Positions 9,819 to 20,233 of a stretch of 64,000 nt of DNA are shown here, piece by piece. Source of the DNA: Bacteroidota bacterium (GTDB lineage: Bacteria > Bacteroidota > Rhodothermia > Rhodothermales > Bin80); NCBI GenBank assembly GCA_026709065.1, contig JAPOTS010000078.1:1-64000 (forward strand), written 5' to 3'. The position numbers were made by a program, and so were the translations under genes. Under the pieces are notes generated by a model. It was not told the origin of the DNA. It saw only the letters and a program-made list of their open reading frames with translations, and ran no database searches. Every line of letters starts with the position of its first letter. Position 1 is the stretch's first letter.

Positions 9819-10922
9819 TTATGAATTAGCACTCTGGTACCGGGTCGGTGTCTCGTAGCGTACGACTTTGGGAATCGGTCTACGGTAAATCGCATAAATA
9901 TACTGACCATTTTGAGAGACTCCTATGTGCAATGCACCTTCTTCTATTTCAAGTATTCCAACAGGGGCTCCGGTCCATGTAAACACAATGACTGAGTGGC
10001 CAGGTGGAGAGAAATAGCCTTCACTGCGAACCCAACCTCTGGATTTGCCTGAGTATAGGGCAAAGATGAGTTGGTCGGTTACAGCTACGCTCACATAGCC
10101 TTGGATTGTTGCAGGTTCAATAAATGTGTGTGGATTGCCATTGTCATCATAATCAAGTATGCTAAATTCAGGTTCATTGAAGTCAGGCCCTCTCACGAGG
10201 TGCATCAATTTTGAAGTATCAAAAATCTCAATCCGATCGGTATTCACTGATGCAGCGACTATTTTTGTACCTGTTGAATTGGTTTTCAGGATGGCTTCGT
10301 AAGCATACTGATGTGAAGCCATAGCAATAGAGGGATCTTCTGGAAGAAGTTGGCCAAGAGTCTTAACAAATTCACCCGTAGGAGAATACAGACCAAGCCG
10401 CCCCGTTTCATAGATCCCAGAAGAAACGATGCTATCCTCAGCGACCAGTACAGGATCGATGGGAGATCCTTGTCCGGTTAGGCGAATTGTCTCTCCAGTA
10501 AGTGATACGCCATCAAAAAATTTTAATATACCTGGATGAGCATAAATCCAACCGGAGTCATATCCTGGCTTGAAGTTCATGGATGCCAACTGAGGAATTT
10601 CATTTGCTCCAATACCTTTGGGAGCGGTATGAGCTATAAAGTCACCTGTTTTATGATCAAAAATAGTGATCGCTTGATCTGCATAGGGGTCACCTATAAA
10701 CACAAACCTCTCTCCAACCGTGATGTCAGTAGGCATTCCTAAGGAATCATCCCCTATGAACAATTCTCCTTGCAACTCATGGGTCATAAGTGTGTCAACG
10801 GAAAACTCAATCAAAAAGGGATTTGAAGGATAGAATGACGGAGGTTCAGTACATCCAATTGGCAGCACTGCCAGAATGGTAAGAAGTGTTAATGACAGAT
10901 TTGAGACATTAGTATTCAACAT
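9819..10922 (-). CDS. 6-bladed beta-propeller-like lipoprotein
   Basis: Signal peptide with lipobox (VLPIGCTEPP); repeated blade-like segments (FVFIGDPYADQAITIFD). Confidence 0.65.
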   Translation of the reverse strand: MLNTNVSNLSLTLLTILAVLPIGCTEPPSFYPSNPFLIEFSVDTLMTHELQGELFIGDDSLGMPTDITVGERFVFIGDPYADQAITIFDHKTGDFIAHTAPKGIGANEIPQLASMNFKPGYDSGWIYAHPGILKFFDGVSLTGETIRLTGQGSPIDPVLVAEDSIVSSGIYETGRLGLYSPTGEFVKTLGQLLPEDPSIAMASHQYAYEAILKTNSTGTKIVAASVNTDRIEIFDTSKLMHLVRGPDFNEPEFSILDYDDNGNPHTFIEPATIQGYVSVAVTDQLIFALYSGKSRGWVRSEGYFSPPGHSVIVFTWTGAPVGILEIEEGALHIGVSQNGQYIYAIYRRPIPKVVRYETPTRYQSANS

Positions 10923-11380
10923 GATATTGATAAGGACGGGTTATGTATTCTAGGTCTCGCTTAGAGCATCCACTAATATACAGTTCAAATCCATCTTGAC
11001 CATCAGCCCCATCGCAAACAGGGTCATAACGTCATCAGTTAATGTAAGGTGAGTCACACACTTCTTGAGGTGAAGGCACAATGTTTTACTGAGTAAGAAC
11101 GGTTGTGATGGACGGGTATTCATTAGATTTGATAGGATAATCCACTTGAAATGCCCATTTGCAAAAACGGCAAGTCAAATCAAAAAATGTGTCTTACGAA
11201 ACCCAGTCAATATCTTTCAATAACTAGGATATGAAAAAACCTCTAATGACTAAAATCAATCTGTAGTACGAACTACACTTTATATTGAATTGTTCAATTC
11301 TATGCCTGAATTATTGGATTCATAAACGTTACGGGTGTCATGAATCTAATCAAAACAAGATCATTCATAGGGCATATTTC

Positions 11381-12769
11381 ATGAAGATAACCGTGCATAA
11401 TTTGGGCCTTTTGAAGAAGGCTACATTTGAGTTGGGGGATTTGACCATTATTTGTGGCCTGAATAACACAGGCAAAACCTATGCTGCCTATGCATTGTTT
11501 GGGTTTTTAGAAAATTGGCTTAGATACTTGGGAACAGATGTTCCAACGAAAAAGATTACGCAGCTCTTTGAAGACGGAGTAACCCGAATTGATATTACTC
11601 AATATACCGATATGGAGGACGATATACTTCAGAAGGGTTGTCAGAACTATACTCACCACTTGTCTAAGATTTTTGCGTCGGATTCTAAATACTTCTCAGA
11701 AGCTAAGTTTAGTCTAGAATTAGATAAGAATGTAGAATTGACTTTGAGACCTTCTTTTGAGAGAAAATTACGATCGAAAAAAAGTGAACTTCTTTCATTT
11801 AGCAAACCCAAGGGAGAAGCCATCTTAACCGTTTCGCTATCCGCGGAAAATGATGACATTGACCTTCCAAGCGGGATGATCAAGGATGCTATTGCAGATG
11901 TCATTAACGAAATACTTTTTGATCAATATTTCCCAAATCCATTTATTGCAAGTACGGAGCGAACGGGTGTTGCCATTTTCAGTAAGGAGCTGGATTTTGC
12001 AAGAAATAGGCTACTTGAGGAAATGGCGCAAAGTAGCAAGGATATTGATCCATGGCAACTGCTCTTTAAGTCTTACAATGATTATCCGTGGCCAGTTAGA
12101 ACCAACGTAGATTTTATCCGAAGAATTACAGATATTACAAAGCAAGAAAGCTTCATTTCAAAAAATCATAGTCATATTTTAAATCAGTTTATGGATATTG
12201 TTGGCGGTGAATATATTTCTGACAACAACAACTCCCTTTACTTCAAGCCATCGGGAAAACGATTGAAACTGACAATGGGAGAAAGTTCTAGTGCAGTTCG
12301 GTCTATGCTCAATATCGGGGCATACCTGCGTCACATTGCACAACCAGATGATTTGCTGATGATTGATGAACCAGAATTAAACCTTCATCCTGAGAATCAA
12401 CGGAAGATCGCACGACTCATTGCCCGACTTACGAAACTTGATATTCGCGTATTCATTACGACTCATAGTGATTATATTCTAAAGGAATTTAATACATTAA
12501 TCATGCTAAATCAGGACAAACCTTATCTGAGAGAAATATCCGATAGAGCAGGTTACAATACTGAAGAATTCTTGGAGACTGAAAGAGTAAAAGTGTATAT
12601 AGCTGAACAAGCATTGATAAAAACCAGCAGTAACAACAAAAGGAGAAGTAGACATCTATCACTTGTAGAGGCCGAGATCAGCCAAGATCTCGGAATCAAT
12701 GCTCGCAGTTTTGATCAAACAATCAACGCAATGAACGAGATTCAGGAAGCTATTGTGTGGGGAGGATGA
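11381..12769 (+). CDS. AAA-family (OLD/AAA_15/21-like) ATPase
   Basis: MKITVHNLGLLKKATFELGDLTIICGLNNTGKTYAAY (Walker A), DDLLMIDEPELNLHPENQRKIA (Walker B), VFITTHSDYILKEF. Internal Met at 11381 preferred. Confidence 0.88.
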   Translation: MKITVHNLGLLKKATFELGDLTIICGLNNTGKTYAAYALFGFLENWLRYLGTDVPTKKITQLFEDGVTRIDITQYTDMEDDILQKGCQNYTHHLSKIFASDSKYFSEAKFSLELDKNVELTLRPSFERKLRSKKSELLSFSKPKGEAILTVSLSAENDDIDLPSGMIKDAIADVINEILFDQYFPNPFIASTERTGVAIFSKELDFARNRLLEEMAQSSKDIDPWQLLFKSYNDYPWPVRTNVDFIRRITDITKQESFISKNHSHILNQFMDIVGGEYISDNNNSLYFKPSGKRLKLTMGESSSAVRSMLNIGAYLRHIAQPDDLLMIDEPELNLHPENQRKIARLIARLTKLDIRVFITTHSDYILKEFNTLIMLNQDKPYLREISDRAGYNTEEFLETERVKVYIAEQALIKTSSNNKRRSRHLSLVEAEISQDLGINARSFDQTINAMNEIQEAIVWGG

Positions 12770-12873
12770 CCAATGAATACAGACATGTGATCCTCCGAAA
12801 AATGATTGTTGAAAGAGCGTTACTAAAAGACCAGAAAGATCAGAATAAGGTTCTCACACTTTTTTTGAAGTAG
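12766..12873 (+). CDS. 35-aa ORF overlapping the ATPase stop by ATGA
   Basis: ATG at 12766 overlaps TGA at 12767-12769 after GGAGG; MTNEYRHVILRKMIVERALLKDQKDQNKVLTLFLK*. Possibly a truncated partner gene. Confidence 0.35.
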   Translation: MTNEYRHVILRKMIVERALLKDQKDQNKVLTLFLK

Positions 12874-12908
12874 TACAATTACCACCTTTTAATCAATAAA
12901 GAAAAATC

Positions 12909-13211
12909 ATGACAACTACAGATAACCACGGTACTTCGTCTCATGATGAGGCAGAAAAGCAGATTAAGCAAAATGATATTGTCTATCTTGAACGGAAGAG
13001 AGAGTTTGAAATTTTATATCCTGGTAAAATTTTGCTAATGCACGATGGCGAAGTGAGTGGCGTGTATAATGATATGGGAGATGCATATTCAATAGGTTGC
13101 GATAAATTTGGACTTGGCAGATTTTCTTTGCATCGTGTCTGCAAGAAACCTATTGGGTTAGGAACTTCTTCTTTAGGGATGAAAGCATCTGATGCTATCG
13201 TTTCTCGTTAA
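12909..13211 (+). CDS. DUF5678-like small protein
   Basis: Body FEILYPGKILLMHDGEVSGVYNDMGDAYSIGCDKFGLGRFSLHRV resembles the Y.GKw.a..dGeVv... pattern found upstream of bacterial retropepsin-like genes. Confidence 0.45.
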   Translation: MTTTDNHGTSSHDEAEKQIKQNDIVYLERKREFEILYPGKILLMHDGEVSGVYNDMGDAYSIGCDKFGLGRFSLHRVCKKPIGLGTSSLGMKASDAIVSR

Positions 13212-13557
13212 TATTTAAGAAAATCAAGCTTTAATTCAAGTTACTGTTGGCCATTTAAAAGATCTAGTTCAAGTACATGGATATCGGGCTTTATTGGATA
13301 CAGGTGCTCAAGCTACATTAGTCTCACGGAAAATTATTGATGATTTGAAGTTTACCTATTGGATCTAATGTGATTCGTACTATAGGAGGCGACATAATTG
13401 AACCAATATTTATTGAATGAATATTGCGATTCCCATTCAATTTAATAGTAGTGATGTTATTCGGACAGGTCTGAACAAGGATGTAGCGTTATTACCCTTT
13501 CAATCGCCCAATTCTGTTGTCGAACTGGGTATGGATTTGATTTCAAATTCCATGTAA
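13192..13557 (+). pseudogene. frameshifted retropepsin-like aspartic protease
   Basis: Across three frames: VHGYRALLDTGAQATLVSRKIIDDLK / LPIGSNVIRTIGGDIIEP / MNIAIPIQFNS...VVELGMDLISNS. Has the DTGA active-site motif and a terminal LGMD motif. Confidence 0.65.
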
Positions 13558-13689
13558 CATCTTGGGGAAATCGCATGATTATCAGTAATTAAAATGGGAA
13601 TTATATAGCCTTGTGACCACTTGGGTACTCGCGAATATAATTCCGATTGAAGGGTTCAGATATGTTTAACCCTTGATGAAGCGCCGTCT

Positions 13690-14436
13690 TTAGGTTGAAT
13701 TTGTCATTGCCGCGCAGGCTGCCCCAATAATTCCAGCTTCATTCTGAAAATGCGCTGGCACTAGTTCGGATCTAGTGTTTAGTAAGTGAAAGTAGTGTTT
13801 GATACGTTTTGGACGGCTGACACCCCCACCAAGAATAATCAGGTCAGGATCAAGTAAAAATTCTATGTAGGTCAGATAGTCCTGTAGGCGCTCAGCCCAA
13901 ATTTCCCAAGAAAGATGGTCACGTTTGCGTGTACTGTTTGCGGCTAAGATTTCGGCAGTGGTTCCCGACATGCGCAGATGTCCAAGTTCTAGGTTAGGCA
14001 CTAAAACAGAATTCATAAACAGACTAGATCCGATACCTGTCCCGAGCGTCAGAACCAGTGTTTTTCCAAGTTTAGCTTTTCCTGCACCATAGTGAACTTC
14101 AGCATATCCAGCCGCGTCCGCATCATTGAGCGTGGCGATTTTGATTCCCAGTGCGTCAGAAAAGAGAGCAACGATATCTAAACCAAGCCATGATTCATCA
14201 ACATTTGCTGCCGTGCATGCAACCCCATTGCGAATACGCATTGGGAGAGAGATACCGATTTTGCCTTTCCAAGAAAAATGCTTCACTATTTTCTTAACGG
14301 CTTTTGCAACATCCTTTGGGTAGCCACCCTTGGGCGTGGGTACACGGAAGCGCTCGGAGGCAATCTTTCCGGTTTCAATTACAACGGGGGCTCCCTTAAT
14401 TCCAGTCCCACCTATGTCAATTCCTAATACTTCCAA
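13690..14436 (-). CDS. ppgK: ROK-family glucokinase, polyphosphate glucokinase-like
   Basis: MEVLGIDIGGTGIKGAPV, LNDADAAGYAE, LTLGTGIGSSLF motifs. Confidence 0.82.
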   Translation of the reverse strand: MEVLGIDIGGTGIKGAPVVIETGKIASERFRVPTPKGGYPKDVAKAVKKIVKHFSWKGKIGISLPMRIRNGVACTAANVDESWLGLDIVALFSDALGIKIATLNDADAAGYAEVHYGAGKAKLGKTLVLTLGTGIGSSLFMNSVLVPNLELGHLRMSGTTAEILAANSTRKRDHLSWEIWAERLQDYLTYIEFLLDPDLIILGGGVSRPKRIKHYFHLLNTRSELVPAHFQNEAGIIGAACAAMTNST

Positions 14437-14533
14437 CCTTGATACAATTATGGTTCTCTGCTAAAGATACTGTAAATTTCGGCACCAATTATCAAGATTC
14501 ATGCGTATACTCATAAAACAAACATAAATTCTA

Positions 14534-14641
14534 ATGATCAGACTGATTTGGATTATACTTATTGTAGGCTTATTTTCTGTCAATGCATGTCAATGTTCTG
14601 ATAAACCAGAGCAATCACCAGTTGAAAAAGCCCACATGTAG
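14534..14641 (+). CDS. very small putative lipoprotein (35 aa)
   Basis: MIRLIWIILIVGLFSVNACQCSDKPEQSPVEKAHM*; hydrophobic core followed by lipobox-like VNAC; below the ORF-track length cutoff. Confidence 0.4.
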   Translation: MIRLIWIILIVGLFSVNACQCSDKPEQSPVEKAHM

Positions 14642-14645
14642 ACCA

Positions 14646-16496
14646 ATGCGAATTCCACGCCAAATCATGGATCAAGTCCGCGATAGCTCTGATCTTCTGA
14701 GTATCGTTCAGGACTATGTGAAACTCAAAAAAGCAGGCAATAATTATATAGGATTGTGCCCGTTTCACGATGAGAAAACGCCCTCGTTTAATGTGAACCC
14801 TTCAAAGGGTTTTTTTAAGTGTTTTGGGTGTGGTAAAAGCGGTGATGTGTTTACATTTGTAATGGAAATTGAGCGACTACTGTTTTTAGATGCTGTTCGG
14901 TGGCTCGCAAGTCGTAATGGGATTACCATTCCAGAACATGCTGTGGATCAGCAAGCCTATAAAGAGAAAGAGGTTGTCTATCACGCACTTCGTTTTGCTG
15001 CGGACTATTTTGTCAAACAGCTTCTAGAGTCGGGTTCTCTTGCACGAGATTATTTAACTCAGCGCGGATTAACCGATAAAACGATTGAGCGATTCAAACT
15101 GGGATGGGCTCCTAATTCTTGGGACGCATTAATTAAATCTGCTGAGAAAGCAAATATCAAACCAGAAACCCTCGTTCGGGCGGGATTGATTAAAAAACGA
15201 GAAGACAGTCAAGGATATTACGATCGATTTCGCAACCGTGTTATCTTTCCTGTTTGGTCACATGTTGGAAAAATCATTGGATTTGGGGGGCGGATTCTTA
15301 CCCCAGATGAGAAGGCTCCGAAGTATTTAAATTCTCCCGAAACTGAGGTCTATAATAAGAGCTATGTATTGTATGGATTAAATCACGCGAAGCGCGAAGC
15401 GCGACAAGATGAGAGAGTCTTGTTGGTTGAGGGATACACCGATGTATTGGCTCTGTATCAGGCAGGAATCGGAGCGGTTGCATGTTGTGGAACCGCACTG
15501 ACATCTCATCAGGTTAAGCTTCTAGGCAGGTATGTTAAAGAGGTACGACTACTTTATGATGCAGATAAAGCCGGGGTGCAGGCCACCGAGCGTGCCATTG
15601 ATTGCGTGTTACAAAATGGGCTTGATGCGAGTGTGGTATCATTACCTGAAGGCGAAGATCCAGATTCATTTCTTAGTAGTCGGGGAGTAGATGAATTTAA
15701 GACTTTTCTTCTGGAAACCACCAAAGACTGGATGGCATCATCTGTGTTCGTTGCCCAACACCAGCATCTGCTAGATTCGCCCCAAGGCATGCGTCAAGAA
15801 ATTAGCAAGATCGCAAAAAGAATTTCGTGGATTCAGGACGATTTATTAAGGAAACTCTATATCCAAAAAGCGAGCCAATTATTCGGGGTCTTAGAAGCAG
15901 ATATCGCTCATGAAGTAGGGATTCAGCGACAGGGCAAACAAGTACAGCCAAAACCCATAGCTGAACCACTTCCGCAAAATCGTTCCATTGCACAACATAT
16001 TCCTATCTACGAAAAAACTCTTTTGCAGATCATGCTTAGCGAAGGTGCTCCGATGATAGAATTTATCATGAGCTATTGCAGTTTGGAGGAATTTCAGGAT
16101 GGGGTATCCAGAGAACTCGCTGAGGCGCTCTTAAATAAGTACAAGGAAGACTCGGATAAATCAATCAATGTGATTGAGGATGTACAATTTGATATTAGCG
16201 AGGATGCAAGAGAGTTGATTGCAGATCTTCAGGTACAGCAGTACGAGGTTTCTTCAGGATGGGAACAAAATAAGATAACTGTACCTGAATTCAATCAATT
16301 GCCTAAGCAAATTGCCAAAGAAAGTATGTTAGCGATGAAAAAGAAGTATGTCCAAAAGTGGTGTTCTGACCTGCTGAATAAAATTATCAATGAAGCGGAG
16401 GGAAGTGAAACTCAGAGCATTCTCCAAGACGAGTATAGAGAGGCCTTGCAGGTGCAACAAGAATTAAATAGCCCAGATCTATTTGGTAAAGATTAG
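14646..16496 (+). CDS. dnaG: DNA primase
   Basis: CHC2 zinc finger (CPFHDEKTPSFNVNPSKGFFKCFGCGKSGD), TOPRIM (LLVEGYTDVLAL), internal Met MRIPRQIMDQVRD at 14646. Confidence 0.96.
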   Translation: MRIPRQIMDQVRDSSDLLSIVQDYVKLKKAGNNYIGLCPFHDEKTPSFNVNPSKGFFKCFGCGKSGDVFTFVMEIERLLFLDAVRWLASRNGITIPEHAVDQQAYKEKEVVYHALRFAADYFVKQLLESGSLARDYLTQRGLTDKTIERFKLGWAPNSWDALIKSAEKANIKPETLVRAGLIKKREDSQGYYDRFRNRVIFPVWSHVGKIIGFGGRILTPDEKAPKYLNSPETEVYNKSYVLYGLNHAKREARQDERVLLVEGYTDVLALYQAGIGAVACCGTALTSHQVKLLGRYVKEVRLLYDADKAGVQATERAIDCVLQNGLDASVVSLPEGEDPDSFLSSRGVDEFKTFLLETTKDWMASSVFVAQHQHLLDSPQGMRQEISKIAKRISWIQDDLLRKLYIQKASQLFGVLEADIAHEVGIQRQGKQVQPKPIAEPLPQNRSIAQHIPIYEKTLLQIMLSEGAPMIEFIMSYCSLEEFQDGVSRELAEALLNKYKEDSDKSINVIEDVQFDISEDARELIADLQVQQYEVSSGWEQNKITVPEFNQLPKQIAKESMLAMKKKYVQKWCSDLLNKIINEAEGSETQSILQDEYREALQVQQELNSPDLFGKD

Positions 16497-16543
16497 TCAG
16501 AGTTTTTGGTGTTGTACCTCACCTTACAGGGATCAATAGAGAT

Positions 16544-17680
16544 TCAGGTCTTTTTGGTTATCGGTCGTTTATGCCCGGTAAATAGCATGTCATTTCCAAT
16601 AGACTCCCAACAATGAGCACTGAAATTTACGCTATCGGTAAGGTTTCTGATATTAAGATCATGAAAGGAGGGAAGCCCATCCCCTAGAAGTTTGGGGGCA
16701 ATGAAGAGATGAAGGCGATCAACTAAATCTTGATGGATTAAAGCGGAAGCCAACTTCGGACCTGCTTCTACCAGAAGCGATTGAATTTGTAATTCATTTC
16801 CCAACAGATCCATGAGTGTTTCAAGATTGATATGTTTAGCATCAGTCGATACTTCAATGACCCGCCCGCCCAGATTGATGAGCTGTTCTTGGTAGGTGGG
16901 GTGTTGGTCTTTTCCCACAATTACTAAGGTTTTAGAGCACATCTCATCGGAGAATACCTTGAGTTTGGGAGGTAGTGTTCCCCGTCGGTCAAGGATGATT
17001 CGCAGGGGTTGAGAACCAGGCACATGTCGCACACTTAGACTTGGGTTATCTGCAGATGCTGTTCCTGCGCCGATGAGAATCGCGTCTGTTTCTCTGCGCA
17101 TTACATGAACATGTTGTCGTGCCTTTTTACTGGTAATCCATTTACTTTTTCCAGACGCAGTTGCAATGAAACCGTCTAAGGTTTGGGCGATTTTGAGGGT
17201 TACAAATGGACGTTTTCGAGTTTGCCAGAGGATAAAGGGCTCGTTGAAACGATAACATTCATCGGATAGGACATCAATCATCGTAGAGATACCATAAGTA
17301 GAACGCAAGCGATCAATCCCACCCGAAGCTACATGATTGGGGTCACGCATCCCGACAATGAGATGCGAAATCCCGTACTTGATGATCTCGTCAGTGCAAG
17401 GTGGGGTTTTGCCCTGATGGTTACATGGTTCAAGGTTAACAATGAGGGTAGAATCTTTAAGTGCATCATCACCATAATTAAGCCGAGCCTGATTGATAGC
17501 CTCAATTTCTGCATGGGGGCCCCCGTAAAACTGATGCCATCCCTCACCAATACACTTGCCGTCAGAACTTAATATGACACAGCCTACTCTTGGGTTTGGG
17601 CTGACCGCATTATCTGCATTTGCTGCTAAAGCGAGGCAACGATTCATCCAGTATTCAGGATTTAGCTGAGCTCTCATCAA
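16544..17680 (-). CDS. ribD: bifunctional riboflavin biosynthesis deaminase/reductase
   Basis: GGPHAEIEAI, LEPCNHQGKTPPC, VTLKIAQTLDGFIATASGKSKWITS. Confidence 0.96.
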   Translation of the reverse strand: MMRAQLNPEYWMNRCLALAANADNAVSPNPRVGCVILSSDGKCIGEGWHQFYGGPHAEIEAINQARLNYGDDALKDSTLIVNLEPCNHQGKTPPCTDEIIKYGISHLIVGMRDPNHVASGGIDRLRSTYGISTMIDVLSDECYRFNEPFILWQTRKRPFVTLKIAQTLDGFIATASGKSKWITSKKARQHVHVMRRETDAILIGAGTASADNPSLSVRHVPGSQPLRIILDRRGTLPPKLKVFSDEMCSKTLVIVGKDQHPTYQEQLINLGGRVIEVSTDAKHINLETLMDLLGNELQIQSLLVEAGPKLASALIHQDLVDRLHLFIAPKLLGDGLPSFHDLNIRNLTDSVNFSAHCWESIGNDMLFTGHKRPITKKT

Positions 17681-19431
17681 CTGCCTCCGCTAGAAACCCC
17701 GCATATCAGTGCAGGGAGGAAAACTGGCCAAGACATTAAGCCATAACTCGCTACTCCTCGCGCAGCACCACAAGAACCTTGGTCATTTCGGGTGAAGCGG
17801 TGGGTTGGTCCACCAATCTTAGACTTGTCTAATGACGCTCTGGCTAAGCCGTCCGAAGATGCTTTCTTCTTGAAAATCTTACATACTGGTTTAGCGTCCA
17901 TACTCGTTTCATGCCGACCAAGGTGTGCCGGTGGCATGGACTTCCAGACCATGGAAGTTAGGAAGCATTCGAGAGTGGATATTAAACCTATATATAACGT
18001 AGATTGAAACATGGGTTTCGTTATTAGTCTGGTCTGCATGAGGCTCAATTACACGCCTCGCACTTCAGTCCAGGGTCATAGACTGCTGTGACTATGGGTG
18101 AGGTAATTAAATTCATGTGTAATTAACAGTTTGAGTAGCATCTAATTTCCTTGATCCACTGGATTATTTGCTATCAAAATCCAAACGGATAAACTTAACG
18201 ATTTTTATAGTATGAACCCTGGAAATTTTTTATTATATTGGGATAAATTCTATGTTTGCCATACTAAATCATCCATCTTAATATGCATTTGTGAGAGCTT
18301 TTATGTTTCAACATAAATTGGAATTAAGAACCTGGAAACACAATATAAATTCATATCAAGAATCCTTCAAATCCATAAATCATTTATATCTCAATTTATA
18401 AAATGACTGTCTTACGGGTTGCTTTTTGAGCTCATGCTATCTAAACCAAAACAAATGATGATCAAACCATTTAGATGGTATTTCAGGAGCATTTGAGTCA
18501 ATAAGGATAGAACCCCAAGATAATTTTCAAATCCGTTAGTGGGGTTGCTGATCATGATATTATACATTCCACACTGGTGGATGAGATTCACTTTTAAGAT
18601 ATGCAAGTGTGCAAATTGTAGTGGACTTTTTCCGCAATTTTGCTGTCCCTTTTTACTGAATCTTCCGTTTGGAGTGCTATTCATAGGGGTTTTTGATGGA
18701 TGTCTGACTTTTCTTTTTTGGCGTTTTAGTTTCACTTTTTTGCCCAGTTTTAACCCCATTGCCTTGAATACTTTTCGTTGGAATAGTCTGAGATTTGCAT
18801 CTTGATGAGTAGGATGCAATGGGTTTATTTTGCGGTAACATGGTCGACACTCGTGTCTGATGATTGAGTCGTACTATGAGAGTTCCTCAGCTCTCATAAA
18901 TGCGTAGTTTACTGCGAATCAGATGAGCCATATGAAACGCAAGAATGGTTAAGCGCAAGTTTACAAGGCTATCAGATTTTTCAGTATCTCATTGGGAGAA
19001 TCTCATGCCTTGGATCAAAACAGACAAGATTCATTATCCTTTCTATAATTATACCATAGAGTCTATTTTTACCAGTCAGCCGAAGAGAAAAAATTTCGTC
19101 TAAATCATCATATGAAAGATCTTTCCTTGACGTTTCTGAGCACTACGGGTTAACGTGAAACCTTTACAAGGTGATGCTTAATACCTGATCCTCTTCCTTT
19201 TGCCTGAGATGCAAGTTCTCCCCAAGTCAACTTCTCAAACTCCAAAGTTTGGGGCGTATATCACAACACCATTTGTCTCTAAAAACAATGTCTTTAAATC
19301 CCCACTTTCCATGATGATCTGCTAGGTTTAAAGACCATTAAAATAGATCTCCGCTTGACTTGATATCTAAATCGGTTACGCGAGAATAGCTCCCTTTTTC
19401 AAAATGCAGATATCTGGCTGCTACTGGGATT

Positions 19432-19890
19432 TTAGTCATACAAACTGCTTTCAGATGTCGCAGCAATATGCTCATAATACTCAGCCATGGACTCCAAGGT
19501 GATTACATTCTTGCCTCGCTCACGCGGAGAAAGCCCTCGCCGCGCCTTTTTCCATGGATCTTCCATGTGTGTAAGAGTACTGAGCCATTGTGGAGGTTTA
19601 TCTCCGTAAAAATCAAGAACTGCATCAATCGTTTCAATCTGAGTATGGTTGAGATTCTCTGGTTTGCCTCCAGAAATTTCGCTTACAAAGAAGCTACCTT
19701 TATGTTGTTCGTATAAAACAGGACATACTGGACCATTGATCCAAGCTTGGATTTCTTCGTCAAATAGGGGAGTCTCATCCCAAACAAGTGACCATGCTTG
19801 ACAATAATAAACAAGTTTCTGAAGTTTCCATGTGGAAACTGTCCCTTTTTTATCCAGTATGTATGCTACAACGTCAAATACTGAAACCAT
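19432..19890 (-). CDS. Panacea (DUF4065)-domain protein, putative antitoxin
   Basis: STWKLQKLVYYCQAWSLVWDETPLFDEEIQAWINGPVCPVLYEQH is the diagnostic Panacea/SocA-like core. Confidence 0.88.
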   Translation of the reverse strand: MVSVFDVVAYILDKKGTVSTWKLQKLVYYCQAWSLVWDETPLFDEEIQAWINGPVCPVLYEQHKGSFFVSEISGGKPENLNHTQIETIDAVLDFYGDKPPQWLSTLTHMEDPWKKARRGLSPRERGKNVITLESMAEYYEHIAATSESSLYD

Positions 19891-20233
19891 TAACTAAAAT
19901 TTAATGAATGGACTATCTACGAAGTAATCATTTTGATGTTTCCGAGATGTTGTTAAAAGATCTTACATATCAGTAGGTTAAACCAGTGTTAATGACTGAA
20001 CGAAACCTTTATTTGAGGCAAATTTAAAGGGGAAAATCATAACTAACGATTCTTATGTGCCTATTGATTTATTCACCAGGCCTGTAATTCACGTAGAACG
20101 GATGCGTTGATCATGCTCATTGAGGCTGAGTAATTATCGGCTACGATCCAATCAAAAAAATGGACGATTTGATAGGCATTGAACAACGTTTGCCTCTAAA
20201 AGTAAACTCCAACCAAGTTTCCTGTTCAATACG

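Noticed and set aside
17681-17900. Possible FMN riboswitch upstream of ribD
   Set aside because: I could not find the conserved RFN core (AGGG...GTGAAA...CCACCG); only partial chance matches.
17677-18048. 123-aa minus ORF whose stop overlaps the ribD start
   Set aside because: Overlap looked like translational coupling, but composition and sequence show no recognisable domain; left unannotated.
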